Source: Amphritea opalescens
GTDB taxonomy: Bacteria > Pseudomonadota > Gammaproteobacteria > Pseudomonadales > Balneatricaceae
Direction of reading: 5' to 3'
DNA: 64,000 bases
Assembly (NCBI RefSeq): GCF_003957515.1
Contig: NZ_RQXW01000011.1
Span: 56,089 to 120,088, forward strand
The position numbers and the translations under genes were made by a program. The notes beneath the pieces are model-generated. The model did not search any database and was not told where the DNA came from. It worked only from the letters and a program-made list of their open reading frames with translations. Below, piece by piece: positions 10,962 to 18,926 of the stretch (position 1 is the stretch's first letter; each line of letters starts with the position of its first letter).

Positions 10962-11423
10962 TTAGCTTGCACTCCTTGATGCTCTAACCATGTCAATATG
11001 GGGGATGCCATCCTCATCATATCCCTCGTTGACAGCTTCAAACCCCAACGATTCATAGAAACGTTGCAAGTAAACTTGAGCGCCAATTTTAATACCCATT
11101 TCTGGGAACTGCTGTTCTGTGAAGCGAATAGCTTCATTCATCAACGAACGACCAATTTTCAAATGTCTGAATTTTTCCAAAGTCATCACGCGACCGATTG
11201 AAGGTTGGTCATATTTAATACTGGGATCAACCACTCGAACATAAGCAGCTAATTCACCATTTAAAGAGATAGCAAGGTGCCATGAGTGAAGATCCATATC
11301 ATCCGTTTCTTGATAAGGGCATTGTTGCTCTACAACAAATACTGACTCGCGAGCTTTGATTATTTCAAATAATTCCAGAGCACTTAAAGAATCTAATCGA
11401 GACCACTTAAAATCTAATTTCAT
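10962..11423 (-). CDS. elaA: GNAT family N-acetyltransferase, ElaA-like
   Basis: A 153-residue acetyl-CoA-dependent transferase. The N-terminal pattern ALELFEIIKARESVFVVEQ followed by CPYQETDDMDLHSWHL is typical of ElaA, and the acetyl-CoA site is in the IGRVMTLEKFRHLKIGRSLM region. The natural substrate of ElaA is not known. Neighbours on the same strand are the gdx/sugE gene and gene fragments. The sequence after its stop (GCTAACAAGC) resembles the start of an integron attC site, as does that of its neighbours, so it may have arrived as a gene cassette. GGAA lies 10 bases before the ATG. Confidence 0.85.
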   Translation of the reverse strand: MKLDFKWSRLDSLSALELFEIIKARESVFVVEQQCPYQETDDMDLHSWHLAISLNGELAAYVRVVDPSIKYDQPSIGRVMTLEKFRHLKIGRSLMNEAIRFTEQQFPEMGIKIGAQVYLQRFYESLGFEAVNEGYDEDGIPHIDMVRASRSAS

Positions 11424-11469
11424 TAATTATCATTCCAAATAAAGAAGGTCGTGCTATGTGATTGTGCAT

Positions 11470-11537
11470 GCTAACGCCGCGCTCACCGATAGATTGGGAG
11501 CACAGCGACTACTTTACCCAAGTGCAGTTTCTTATTA
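11470..11537 (-). other. attC-like segment between gdx/sugE and the ElaA-like gene
   Basis: On the minus strand the gdx stop lies in GCCTAATAAG and about 60 bases later GGCGTTAGC occurs. CTAA and TTAG can pair, and an inner TTGGG / CCCAA and CAC / GTG pairing gives a folded structure of attC size. The core sites depart from the integron consensus (RYYYAAC, GTTRRRY) at one or two positions each, so this is only a candidate. Confidence 0.3.
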
Positions 11538-11852
11538 GGCATGGGCCAATTTAAGACCAACAATACCCGCAAAAATCAGCCCTAAACTGACTAGCTTAAG
11601 GACGTCAGCGGACTCGTCGAATAATAATATGCCTAGAAGCGCCGTGCCTAGAGCACCAATACCCACCCATATCGCATAGGCTGTACCGACTGGTAACGTT
11701 TTCAGCGCCAAACCTAGCAATAGAAAACTAGCAACCAGCGAAAAAACCGTGCCCACCGTAGGCCATAGCTTCGTAAAGCCATCGCTGTACTTTAATCCGA
11801 TGGCCCAACCAACTTCCAACAGACCCGCGATCAACAAAATCACCCAACTCAT
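11535..11852 (-). CDS. sugE: Small multidrug resistance protein, guanidinium exporter Gdx (SugE)
   Basis: A 105-residue inner-membrane protein with four hydrophobic helices. The essential Glu of the SMR family is in [13 protein letters not shown] (Glu13), and [29 protein letters not shown] residues follow the Gdx/SugE pattern rather than EmrE. Gdx proteins work as antiparallel dimers that export guanidinium in exchange for protons. The preceding guanidine-II riboswitch supports this substrate directly. AAGAGG lies 5 bases before the ATG, within reach of riboswitch control. It sits in a patch of cassette-like genes. Confidence 0.94.
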   Translation of the reverse strand: MSWVILLIAGLLEVGWAIGLKYSDGFTKLWPTVGTVFSLVASFLLLGLALKTLPVGTAYAIWVGIGALGTALLGILLFDESADVLKLVSLGLIFAGIVGLKLAHA

Positions 11853-11857
11853 AAATA

Positions 11858-11916
11858 CCTCTTAATTTGCTTTGAGGCCGTCCCCTAACGAAATAGAGAG
11901 GTGAGGTCGTCCTCAC
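11858..11916 (-). promoter_or_regulatory. Guanidine-II (mini-ykkC) riboswitch upstream of gdx/sugE
   Basis: Two short GC-rich hairpins with ACGR loops lie in tandem on the minus strand. The first is GTGAGG-ACGA-CCTCAC (11916-11901) and the second GGGG-ACGG-CCTC (11885-11874, one G-T pair). A 15-base linker separates them and the Shine-Dalgarno site AAGAGG (11863-11858) follows. This is the known architecture of guanidine-II riboswitches, which raise translation of guanidinium exporters when guanidine binds the paired loops. Confidence 0.9.
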
Positions 11917-11945
11917 TTCAGAATGTTTAACGCCTTGTTAGCTGG

Positions 11946-12131
11946 TTAGCTATTACAGGAATATAGTTTTAATGCGATGAATGACCCAATAACCATCTCA
12001 GCCCATGCTAGAGGGAACACAATAAAAGCTGAAGACCAATCGCCTAACCCACTATTAACTGTCGCTATCCAGAAAAAACCTATCGTTGCGAAACTCGTTG
12101 TTGTACCTGAAATTACAATTGATTTTAAATG
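11946..12131 (-). pseudogene. 3' remnant of a small membrane-protein gene
   Basis: A minus-strand frame of 61 codons ends at TAA 11948-11946. The predicted peptide is strongly hydrophobic, with stretches such as ATIGFFWIATVNSG and FIVFPLAWAEMVIGSFIAL, typical of a membrane protein end. Upstream it is closed by TGA and TAA with no ATG, GTG or TTG in a useful place, so the 5' part is missing. The stop lies next to CTAACAAGG, as in the neighbouring cassette-like genes. No family was recognised. Confidence 0.4.
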
Positions 12132-12293
12132 TCACTTTTATGGACTCTTAGTGTCTATCTAGGCTGCTTCCATGCCGTCAATTTAGCAATCATAATAGCC
12201 TGCGATTAAATTAAAGCGCAAGCGCGGTACCTTTCCTAATTTGGTGCTCAGGAAGTATGGATTTCATCGTGGTGAGCGTCACTCACGACAATA

Positions 12294-12308
12294 GATATAT
12301 GATATATC
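12294..12308. other. Perfect AT palindrome
   Basis: GATATAT-G-ATATATC is a perfect 7-bp inverted repeat with one central base, in the gene-poor stretch 12132-12562. A second hairpin-like sequence (GTGAG...CTCAC, about 12272-12286) lies just before it. This could be an operator or a remnant; no neighbouring gene explains it. Confidence 0.35.
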
Positions 12309-12318
12309 GCGGTGCGGT

Positions 12319-12456
12319 TTATGCTTCAGCGCATGCTACGACTTTATAGAGATTTTCAGTATCGGGTTGACGCTGATAGATAGGAAACCGTTCAGCTAAC
12401 GCTTCTTGCAATGCTTGTCTATGAAAGGCTTGTCCATGACAGAATCCCTTCGACAA
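12319..12456 (-). pseudogene. Short open frame, possible gene remnant
   Basis: A 45-codon minus-strand frame from a possible TTG (12456) to TAA (12321-12319) gives a protein-like C-terminus (HRQALQEALAERFPIYQRQ and further). A TAA lies 12 bases above the TTG, so nothing longer exists in this frame. I do not recognise the family, and it may be a truncated gene or chance. Nothing else is visible in 12132-12562 beyond the palindromes. Confidence 0.2.
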
Positions 12457-12562
12457 TAGCCGGCCTTAGTCTTTTGGGCATGAATACCCGAATGGTCAAT
12501 CGATGGCGAACATATCTCACCGATATGAACGCCATTTTATAACGAGCGGTTAAGACAAACAC

Positions 12563-13051
12563 TCAGACATAGAGTGCTCGCTTCGCTTTTTCTGTTAGCT
12601 GAATCGCCTGATCGCATGCATTAGCCAGTTCAATACCCTTCTGGAAAAAGTGACGGCTGAAATACCCTTTATGCTCGTCATGTTCATGGAAGTGATGCGG
12701 TGTCAGTACTGCCGTCACGACCGGCACCTCGGTTTCGAGTTGCACTTGCATCAACGCCTGACAGACCGTTTGCGCGACAAAATCATGACGATAGATACCG
12801 CCATCCACCACCAACCCACTGCCGGCGATCGCCGCGTATTGCCCAGTTTTCGCAAGCAGTTTAGCCTGCAGTGGGATTTCATACGCACCGGGTACCGCTA
12901 TCACATCAATCAGTGATAGATCGTAACCGCGTGCTACTAATGTTTCTTTAAAGCCTTCCAGACAGTTGAGAACGATCTCTTCATGCCAAGTCGCGTGCAG
13001 AAAAGCAATGCGTTGAGTTGCTGGAGTGAACTTCGTTGAGCTCTGATTCAT
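12563..13051 (-). CDS. ribH: 6,7-dimethyl-8-ribityllumazine synthase, type II (RibH2)
   Basis: A 162-residue enzyme that joins 5-amino-6-ribitylaminouracil with 3,4-dihydroxy-2-butanone 4-phosphate in the penultimate step of riboflavin synthesis. The motifs VPGAYEIPLQAK, DGGIYRHDFVAQ and VVTAVLTPHHFHEHDEHKGYF match the Brucella/Mesorhizobium type II enzyme (decamer) rather than the icosahedral type I; the active-site His region is in LTPHHFHE. It stands alone under an FMN riboswitch and so acts as a flavin-controlled supply gene, probably in addition to a housekeeping ribH elsewhere. Confidence 0.95.
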   Translation of the reverse strand: MNQSSTKFTPATQRIAFLHATWHEEIVLNCLEGFKETLVARGYDLSLIDVIAVPGAYEIPLQAKLLAKTGQYAAIAGSGLVVDGGIYRHDFVAQTVCQALMQVQLETEVPVVTAVLTPHHFHEHDEHKGYFSRHFFQKGIELANACDQAIQLTEKAKRALYV

Positions 13052-13095
13052 AGTAAAACCCTATAATAAAAGATGAATCAGGGCGAACGGACAGG

Positions 13096-13118
13096 AAAAT
13101 ACGCTATATAACATAGCG
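13096..13118 (-). terminator. Candidate riboswitch-controlled terminator before ribH2
   Basis: On the minus strand CGCTAT (13118-13113) and ATAGCG (13107-13102) form a hairpin followed by TATTTTCC. It lies between the FMN aptamer and the ribH2 start, where an expression platform is expected. Confidence 0.45.
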
Positions 13119-13163
13119 CCGACACCGCCAAAAAAGCGGCCCAGTTTAATATTTTGTCTGACA

Positions 13164-13306
13164 CGTTCCCTATCATCCGGACTATAACCGTCGGCTCTGG
13201 AATCTCACCAGATCTGCTGACCCTAAAAGTAGATACTTAAAGGCGCTCGCGGGCTTAGAAATAATTCTTTACCGCCGGTGGGGAGTTTCACCCCGCCCCG
13301 AGAACG
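13164..13306 (-). promoter_or_regulatory. FMN riboswitch (RFN element)
   Basis: The minus strand reads through the conserved RFN blocks: CGGGGCGGGGTGAAACTCCC, then CACCGGCGGTAAA, AGCCCGCGAGCG, GTCAGCAGATCTGGTGAGA, and CCGACGGTTATAGTCCGGAT. CGTTC at the 5' end pairs with GAACG at the 3' end to close the P1 stem. Binding of FMN should reduce ribH2 expression. Confidence 0.96.
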
Positions 13307-13332
13307 AAATCGAAAATAATTCGACGGCAGAG

Positions 13333-13362
13333 AATATACTGTCTTTTACCGCGTATTGTCAA
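13333..13362 (-). promoter_or_regulatory. Sigma-70 promoter of the FMN riboswitch-ribH2 unit
   Basis: TTGACA (13362-13357) and TATATT (13338-13333) are separated by 18 bases, and the RFN element starts about 27 bases downstream. The rest of 13363-13660 shows no credible gene. Confidence 0.6.
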
Positions 13363-13715
13363 AACCTGTTATTAGCATCATACACAACTCCCACTAAACG
13401 CCGATTAAACACCTATTAAGTGACCAGGTTGCGGTCTATAGCGTCAGCACTACAGCGGCTGACAGAGGGTCCAGAGATCCCAAAGGGTTAAAAATTGCAG
13501 AACCCCGCTTGCTGAAACATCCACAGGATAGCTTGTGATAACGTGGAGCCCCTCGTGTCGATCATCTCCATTATCAATAAAAGCTGAGGCTGAGCGCTGG
13601 CGCCGATTGATAACAACACAAGAGTCAATAAAAGCCTTTATCGACATCTAACCTCTCATATACAATATTTCATATATTAGCTACTATTTAAGGCAAGCAT
13701 TCTAAAGGTCGCGCT

Positions 13716-14060
13716 ATGAACCCTGTACAGTTTTACAAATGCCTCGCTGACGAGACGCGATTAAAATGCATCTTACTGATTGAACATGAGACAGAGCTCT
13801 GTGTTTGCGAACTAACCGAAGCCCTACAAGAATCTCAACCTAAAATTTCTCGGCACCTAGCTCAGCTTCGCCAATGCGGAATCCTACTTGACCGACGACA
13901 GGCAAAGTGGATTTTTTACCGTATTAACCCTGCCCTGCCGGAGTGGAGCCAAAAAATCATCACCGACACAACCGTCAGCAACAGCGACTTTCTTAAAGAG
14001 AGCCTAGCGCAGTTAACCCGCATGGGCAGTCGACCCGAAAGAATCTCCACTTGCTGCTGA
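13716..14060 (+). CDS. ArsR/SmtB family regulator
   Basis: A 114-residue winged-helix repressor. ELCVCELTEAL has the Cys-Val-Cys of arsenic-type ArsR sensors in the alpha-3 helix, and QPKISRHLAQLRQCGILLDRR is the DNA-recognition helix and wing. The tail ends in CC. Such proteins release DNA when As(III), Sb(III) or a related thiophile binds. It is followed closely by a thioredoxin-fold mini-protein and an OsmC-like protein, but no arsenic pump or reductase is nearby. The AT-rich sequence at about 13663-13690 is the likely operator region. Confidence 0.92.
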   Translation: MNPVQFYKCLADETRLKCILLIEHETELCVCELTEALQESQPKISRHLAQLRQCGILLDRRQAKWIFYRINPALPEWSQKIITDTTVSNSDFLKESLAQLTRMGSRPERISTCC

Positions 14061-14098
14061 AAAAACTGAGGCTCACCACCGAAACAAAGGACAAGCAG

Positions 14099-14338
14099 AT
14101 GAAAACCATAAAAGTATTGGGTAGCGGTTGTGCTAAATGCACCAAAACCGCCGAGCTAATCGAAAAAGTGGCTCAAGAGCAAGGTGTCGCTGTCACCGTC
14201 AGCAAAGAAACCGACCCTCAGGTGATGATGGCTTATGGTGTTATGAGTACGCCCGCGGTGGTGATCGATGAACAGCTGATCCATTCAGGTTCGGTGCCTC
14301 AAGCTCCCCAAATTAAAGAATGGCTCGCGCAGCCGTAA
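14099..14338 (+). CDS. Small thioredoxin-fold redox protein (CxxC, thioredoxin_3/TM0996 type)
   Basis: A 79-residue protein with KVLGSGCAKCTKTAELIEK at its start, giving the redox-active Cys-Ala-Lys-Cys, and a cis-Pro loop in VMSTPAVVIDEQ. This small family is often encoded beside ArsR and heavy-metal or permease genes. ATG 14099 has AAAGG 8 bases before it; the longer frame from 14051 overlaps the arsR stop and has no ribosome site. It probably works as a thiol-disulfide carrier for the neighbouring stress genes. Confidence 0.88.
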   Translation: MKTIKVLGSGCAKCTKTAELIEKVAQEQGVAVTVSKETDPQVMMAYGVMSTPAVVIDEQLIHSGSVPQAPQIKEWLAQP

Positions 14339-14449
14339 TTGCCTTTTATCGGCGGCAAAGGCCGTAAAAAGCTCAAGAAAGGACGCTAGGTATCACTGAT
14401 ACTGTAAGCCCCTTCGTGAACTAAGGGTGTGTATTTAAGGAAGATAATC

Positions 14450-14860
14450 ATGACCAAAAAAATGACCTTTAACGTCGTGGCACATCGCACGGATGCGCAC
14501 GGTAGCACAGTCACCTGCAAAGATGCTTCACTAGTAGTCGATACCGATTTGCAAGGCCGAGCGGATGCGTTCAATCCGGCAGAACTATTAATGGCTGCAC
14601 TCGCCGCCTGCATTATAAAAGGTATTGAGCGCGTCACGCCGATTTTAAAGTTTAATCTACAACAGGTTGAAGTAGAAATTAGTGGTGTCAGGCAGGATGC
14701 CCCACCCAAAATGGAATCGATTCAGTATAGGATCAAAGTCACAACCGATGAATCTGATCACCGTTTAGACCTGCTCCATGACAATGTTAAAAAATTCGGG
14801 ACAGTCTTTAATACTATCGCGCCGGGCACCGATCTGACCGGCACCTTAATTCGTGCCTGA
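14450..14860 (+). CDS. OsmC/Ohr family protein
   Basis: A 136-residue protein of the OsmC fold with FNPAELLMAALAACIIKGIE, which holds the first conserved Cys at the helix. The second conserved position reads KFGTVFNTI where many peroxidase members have Cys, so the peroxidase pair may be incomplete. AAGGAAG precedes ATG 14450; the track start seven codons upstream has no such site. It follows arsR and the thioredoxin-fold gene and may share a redox or thiol role with them. Confidence 0.82.
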   Translation: MTKKMTFNVVAHRTDAHGSTVTCKDASLVVDTDLQGRADAFNPAELLMAALAACIIKGIERVTPILKFNLQQVEVEISGVRQDAPPKMESIQYRIKVTTDESDHRLDLLHDNVKKFGTVFNTIAPGTDLTGTLIRA

Positions 14861-14931
14861 AAGAAAACCTCCGCACTATCCGTACTAGCGGGTTTAAATG
14901 CCACATCCCGTTGGGCTCTATTCAGACCCCA

Positions 14932-14971
14932 TGAAAAGCAGCACCCAAAACCGATGGTTTTGAGTGCTACT
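14932..14971 (-). terminator. Terminator after the Liv-type binding-protein gene
   Basis: On the minus strand AGCACTCAAAACC and GGTTTTGGGTGCT form a 13-bp stem (one mismatch or wobble) with a 3-base loop, followed by GCTTTTCAT. It starts 4 bases after the stop. Confidence 0.85.
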
Positions 14972-14975
14972 GGGG

Positions 14976-16187
14976 TTATTTAGCTAACGCGAACTCACAA
15001 CCGCCATCTTCCATTTTCATGAAAGCATCGTCGCCTTTAATGATCTGTTCAATAGCGAATATATCATTCTTACTTTTTCGCTCCGCTGCCGTTTTAATCC
15101 GTACTTGCAGCATATCGTGGACCATACGGCCATCTTTGCGTAAGTAACCATTACGGGAAAAGAAGTCTTCAACCGGCGTAGCCTTCATTTGGGCCATCAC
15201 CGCTTTCCCTTCATCGGTACCGGTCGCTTCAACGGCCTTCAAGTAATGCATCGTAGAGGAATAGGCGCCAGCATGGGCCATGGAAGGAATCTTACCGTCC
15301 ATACGCGCCATATAACGTTTAGACCAGGCACGCGTCTGATCATCCATGTCCCAGTAGAAGCCCGTCGTTAACTTCATGCCACCGGCTATCTCAGGATCGA
15401 GCGCTTGGGCTCCGGGCGTAAAGACCAGCAGGCCGGCAACTTCAGCGGTATCAGTCACCCCAAATTCCGCCGCTGTTTTTAATGCATTAATCATATCAGC
15501 ACCTGCATTGGCCAATGCGATAACATCAGCGCCTGACGATTGTGCTTGAAGAATATAAGATGAAAAGTCGGTCGTACCAAGCGGTGCACGGACACCACCA
15601 ACCACTTCTCCGCCATTACTCTTGATCACGCCGGTAGCTACTTTTTCCAACGCATGACCAAAGCCATAATCCGCCGTAATGAAGAACCATTTTTTACTAC
15701 CCCCTTCTACCATGGGCTTAACGGTGCCGTTAGCCAATGCGACCACATCATAGGTCCAGTGAGCATTGAACGGAGAGCAATCCTTGGTTGTAAAGGTATG
15801 GCTTGCGGATGCCGCAATCAGCGTGATCTTTTCTTGCGACGTCATAAACTTCGTGACCGCTCCCGTTACAGAGCTAGCAACCGCGCCATTAATGACATCA
15901 ACCTGTTCATCTTCCACCCACCGACGCGCGATAGAGGAGCCGACATCCGCTTTGAGATGAGTATCGCCAACCACCACCTCTATGGGCTTACCCAACACCT
16001 TGCCGCCAAAATCTTCGACAGCCATCATCACAGCTTCAACACTGCCTTTACCGGTGATATCGGAGTAGCCCGCGCTCATGTCGACTAGCACACCTACCTT
16101 AACCTTGTCGTCGGAAAGGCTGGCTTGCCCCGTGCTTGCAGCAAGGGTCAAGGCAGAGGCAAGCAGTGTTTTACGTATCAATTTCAT
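14976..16187 (-). CDS. Periplasmic substrate-binding protein of a branched-chain amino acid-type ABC transporter
   Basis: A 403-residue protein of the LivJ/LivK-like class (periplasmic binding protein type 1). Residues 1-22 are a signal peptide ending in GQA. The mature start KVKVGVLVDMSAGYSDITG is the usual ligand-pocket opening of the family, and AASASHTFTTKDCSPFNAHW resembles members that bind aromatic acids or amides. It lies 170 bases after the enoyl-CoA isomerase gene on the same strand and ends in a terminator, so it may be the last gene of the acyl-CoA operon. It could serve the livMG-livF system at 1-2609. The ligand is unknown. Confidence 0.88.
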   Translation of the reverse strand: MKLIRKTLLASALTLAASTGQASLSDDKVKVGVLVDMSAGYSDITGKGSVEAVMMAVEDFGGKVLGKPIEVVVGDTHLKADVGSSIARRWVEDEQVDVINGAVASSVTGAVTKFMTSQEKITLIAASASHTFTTKDCSPFNAHWTYDVVALANGTVKPMVEGGSKKWFFITADYGFGHALEKVATGVIKSNGGEVVGGVRAPLGTTDFSSYILQAQSSGADVIALANAGADMINALKTAAEFGVTDTAEVAGLLVFTPGAQALDPEIAGGMKLTTGFYWDMDDQTRAWSKRYMARMDGKIPSMAHAGAYSSTMHYLKAVEATGTDEGKAVMAQMKATPVEDFFSRNGYLRKDGRMVHDMLQVRIKTAAERKSKNDIFAIEQIIKGDDAFMKMEDGGCEFALAK

Positions 16188-16357
16188 GGTATATCCACTT
16201 TATTGTTGTTGTTTTATGTTGTTTTCATGGTGATACGGGTAAATAATTTCTTCGATGGCCTCGGATTAAATGTTCATATAACAGGGCATTGAATCAAACA
16301 CCTCAAGCCTCCCATGTTGGATATTCAATCCATGAATCTTTTAATGGTACGGTGAGA

Positions 16358-17167
16358 CTAACAGCCTTTAAACTGACTGGGCCGGCGCTCAAGAAACGCC
16401 TGTACCCCTTCAATAAAGTCATCGGTCGCCGCACACGTCAGAAAAGAGTTTAACTCTTGATCCATCTGCTGACTCAGTTGTGATCTAGCACGCTCGGTCA
16501 CCAGTTTTTTAAGATTACGTTGTGCTTGCCGAGCCCCTTGAGACAGTGTCGCGGTGATCTCTTCGACGGTTTGCGCTAACAGACCCGGCGCACACACGCG
16601 GTTAACCAGTCCCCAGTCAAGCGCCTCTTCTGCCTTAACGGCACGATTAAGCCACAGCACGTCCAACGCACGTTTTTCACCGATCAGCGACGGTAGTAAA
16701 TAGGTAAGCCCGCCATCCGGCGTAGCACCTAGAGCCGTATAGGCAGGAATAAACTGACAACCCTGTTCGGCAATCACAATATCCGAGATACACGCCAAGC
16801 TCATACCATAGCCTGCCGCCGCCCCCTGAACCGCCGCCACAACAGGGCAAGGAATGGCCATCAAGGCGGCAATCACCTGATGGGCTGAATGAATATAACC
16901 AGCCAGTTGTTGCTGTCGAGACGCCGGTGTGGCCGTCAATAGTTGACGAAAGAACTGAATATCGCCACCGCCGCAAAACACATCACCTTCACCGCGCAGC
17001 ACTAGCACGCGTAACGAATCTAAGGTTTCACACCGCTGCAACACCCGCAGTAATGATTCAAACATCGCTTCGTTAATCGAATTGCGGGCGTTTGGCCTAT
17101 TCAGAGTGATATAGCCCACGCCATCCACTAACTCAAAGCCGATAAGCTTTTCTACAGTCTGTTCCAT
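16358..17167 (-). CDS. Enoyl-CoA hydratase/isomerase family protein, PaaG-like active site
   Basis: A 269-residue crotonase-fold enzyme. The oxyanion-hole stretch is GDVFCGGGDIQFF and the second is AAAGYGMSLACISD. At the two positions where true hydratases carry Glu, the sequence shows Ser (GYGMSLA) and a TPDGG stretch with Asp, the arrangement seen in PaaG-type isomerases. Isomerisation of a double bond in an acyl-CoA is therefore more likely than hydration. AGAGGT precedes the ATG. It is the fifth gene of the operon running from 23585 downward. Confidence 0.85.
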   Translation of the reverse strand: MEQTVEKLIGFELVDGVGYITLNRPNARNSINEAMFESLLRVLQRCETLDSLRVLVLRGEGDVFCGGGDIQFFRQLLTATPASRQQQLAGYIHSAHQVIAALMAIPCPVVAAVQGAAAGYGMSLACISDIVIAEQGCQFIPAYTALGATPDGGLTYLLPSLIGEKRALDVLWLNRAVKAEEALDWGLVNRVCAPGLLAQTVEEITATLSQGARQAQRNLKKLVTERARSQLSQQMDQELNSFLTCAATDDFIEGVQAFLERRPSQFKGC

Positions 17168-17269
17168 TCTATGACCTCTAGAACGATGATTAGGATAAGT
17201 GACGTCGAATAACAGTCACGCTATGCCGTCTTTAACAAGACGACATAACGGTATCCAACATAGAGATCG

Positions 17270-18835
17270 TTAGCCGAAGGTTTTGCGCAAGGAACGCTTG
17301 AGAAGTTTACCGGCGGTATTTTTGGGCAGTGCATCGACAAAATGAATCGCTTTCGGCACTTTAAAGGGGGCTAAGTGCGCTTGTGCGTGGGCAAGTAGCT
17401 CCGCTTCATCGATTTCAAAGCCAGGCTTGATCGTTACAACCGCCGTGATCGCCTCTATCCATTTTTCATGGGGAAGCCCGATGACCGCCACTTCGGCAAC
17501 CGCAGGATGTCCGTAGAACGCTTCCTCGACATCACGGCTCGCCACCAGCACACCGCCGGTATTCACCACATCTTTGATACGGTCGACGATAAACAGATAG
17601 CCCTCTTCATTCTGATAGGCCAGATCCCCTGAGTGGAACCAACCGTCGGCAAAGGCTTCTTCGGTTTCAGCCTGTTTATCCCAATAACCCACCATCAAAT
17701 GTGGTGAACGGTGCACGATTTCACCCTGCTGACCCGGTTGACACTCCTCATTCGTGGCAGGGTCAACAATACGCGTCTGTACATTAAAGATCGGCTTGCC
17801 CGCAGAGGCTGGATAACGCTTATGCTCCTCTGGCGACAATACCGTTGCCAGCGGTGCTATCTCGCTTTGCCCATAACAATTATACAAACCACAGTTCGGT
17901 AAACGCTCGGCCAGCTCAGCCACAATAGGCTCCGGCATAATCGAGGCGCCGTAATAGAGTTTTTTCAGGCAGCGAATATCACGCTGATCAAAATCAGCAT
18001 GGCGCAACAATCCGATCCAAACGGTCGGTGGGGCAAAAAATGAATTGATCTTTTCCGCTTCGATTAGCTTCAATACGTGTTCGGCTGCAGGGCTTTCGAT
18101 CAGATGAATATGGCTACCGACGAGCAACCCAGGCATAACAAACACATGCATTTGCGCCGAGTGATACAGGGGTAGACCCGCTAAGGATTTGTCTTCGGCC
18201 TGAATATCTAAATGGAGCAGACAGCTGCTATATTCACTCAATAATGAACGGTGGGTATGCATCGCCCCTTTCGGATCGGACGTTGTGCCCGAGGTATACA
18301 ACAGTTGAACAACGTCGTTTTCGTTTAGTTCAACCGATGGCAATTCCGCAGAAGCATCCGATTGTGCGACAGCCAGAATATCCAACTTACCATCTGATGG
18401 CGCTGTACTACGCAGTGATCCGATAATATCGGCTTTAATCTCCCCCTGAAGACTCGTTATATTGTCAGCAAGAGAGTCATCACAGAAGATGGCGCGGGCA
18501 CCGGATTGATTGAGAATGTAACTCAACTCTTCCTTAATCAGCGCAAAGTTAACCGGAACATGAATAAGGCCTGTACGGGTGCACGCTAACCATAGCAATA
18601 AATAAGCATCTGAATTTTTACCATAACCGACCACCCGATCACCGGGAAGCAATCCCACCTCGATCAATTGATTGGCCACACGGTTAACCGCATCGTCTAA
18701 TTGCCGGTATGTCCAACGGCGATCGGCAAAGGCTAGCGCCTCTTTGTTTTCTTGACGCATGACCGAGCGGGCCAAAGCATCACCGATACAGTTACGTGTG
18801 GCGTATTGAATTTGTGCTGACAGTGCTTGTTGCAT
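17270..18835 (-). CDS. AMP-forming acyl-CoA synthetase (fatty acid-CoA ligase family)
   Basis: A protein of about 521 residues of the ANL superfamily that activates a carboxylic acid through an acyl-adenylate. Motifs are YTSGTTSDPKGAMHTH (phosphate loop), NCYGQSEIAPLAT, GWFHSGDLAYQ and the C-terminal Lys of PKNTAGKLLKRSLR. No signal peptide is present. ATG 18835 has AGAGGGA 8 bases upstream and gives the family-typical start; the longer frame from 18865 lacks a ribosome site. As the activating step, it would feed the acyl-CoA dehydrogenase, hydratase-dehydrogenase and thiolase encoded in the same operon. Confidence 0.93.
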   Translation of the reverse strand: MQQALSAQIQYATRNCIGDALARSVMRQENKEALAFADRRWTYRQLDDAVNRVANQLIEVGLLPGDRVVGYGKNSDAYLLLWLACTRTGLIHVPVNFALIKEELSYILNQSGARAIFCDDSLADNITSLQGEIKADIIGSLRSTAPSDGKLDILAVAQSDASAELPSVELNENDVVQLLYTSGTTSDPKGAMHTHRSLLSEYSSCLLHLDIQAEDKSLAGLPLYHSAQMHVFVMPGLLVGSHIHLIESPAAEHVLKLIEAEKINSFFAPPTVWIGLLRHADFDQRDIRCLKKLYYGASIMPEPIVAELAERLPNCGLYNCYGQSEIAPLATVLSPEEHKRYPASAGKPIFNVQTRIVDPATNEECQPGQQGEIVHRSPHLMVGYWDKQAETEEAFADGWFHSGDLAYQNEEGYLFIVDRIKDVVNTGGVLVASRDVEEAFYGHPAVAEVAVIGLPHEKWIEAITAVVTIKPGFEIDEAELLAHAQAHLAPFKVPKAIHFVDALPKNTAGKLLKRSLRKTFG

Positions 18836-18926
18836 ATACGTATCCCTCTTCTTGTTATGTCCCATGACCGGTATGAAAGCGGTCTGGGTAGGATTTCTTT
18901 AAATTAATAAGACGCTATATCGGTGA

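Noticed and set aside
10787..11137. Minus-strand frame with a long Thr-Pro repeat tail
   Set aside because: It is the translation of the TTGGGG tract joined to an out-of-frame overlap of the ElaA-like gene; no ribosome site and no independent support.
11870..11945. attC fold between CTAAC (about 11942) and GTTAG (about 11886)
   Set aside because: The inner hairpins are better explained as the two ACGR-loop hairpins of the guanidine-II riboswitch; the CTAAC/GTTAG pairing may be chance. Only the gene-end similarity is kept as a cassette hint.
13450..13647. Minus-strand 65-codon frame before the ArsR gene
   Set aside because: No ribosome site, no recognisable family, and it ends in the region expected to hold promoter elements.
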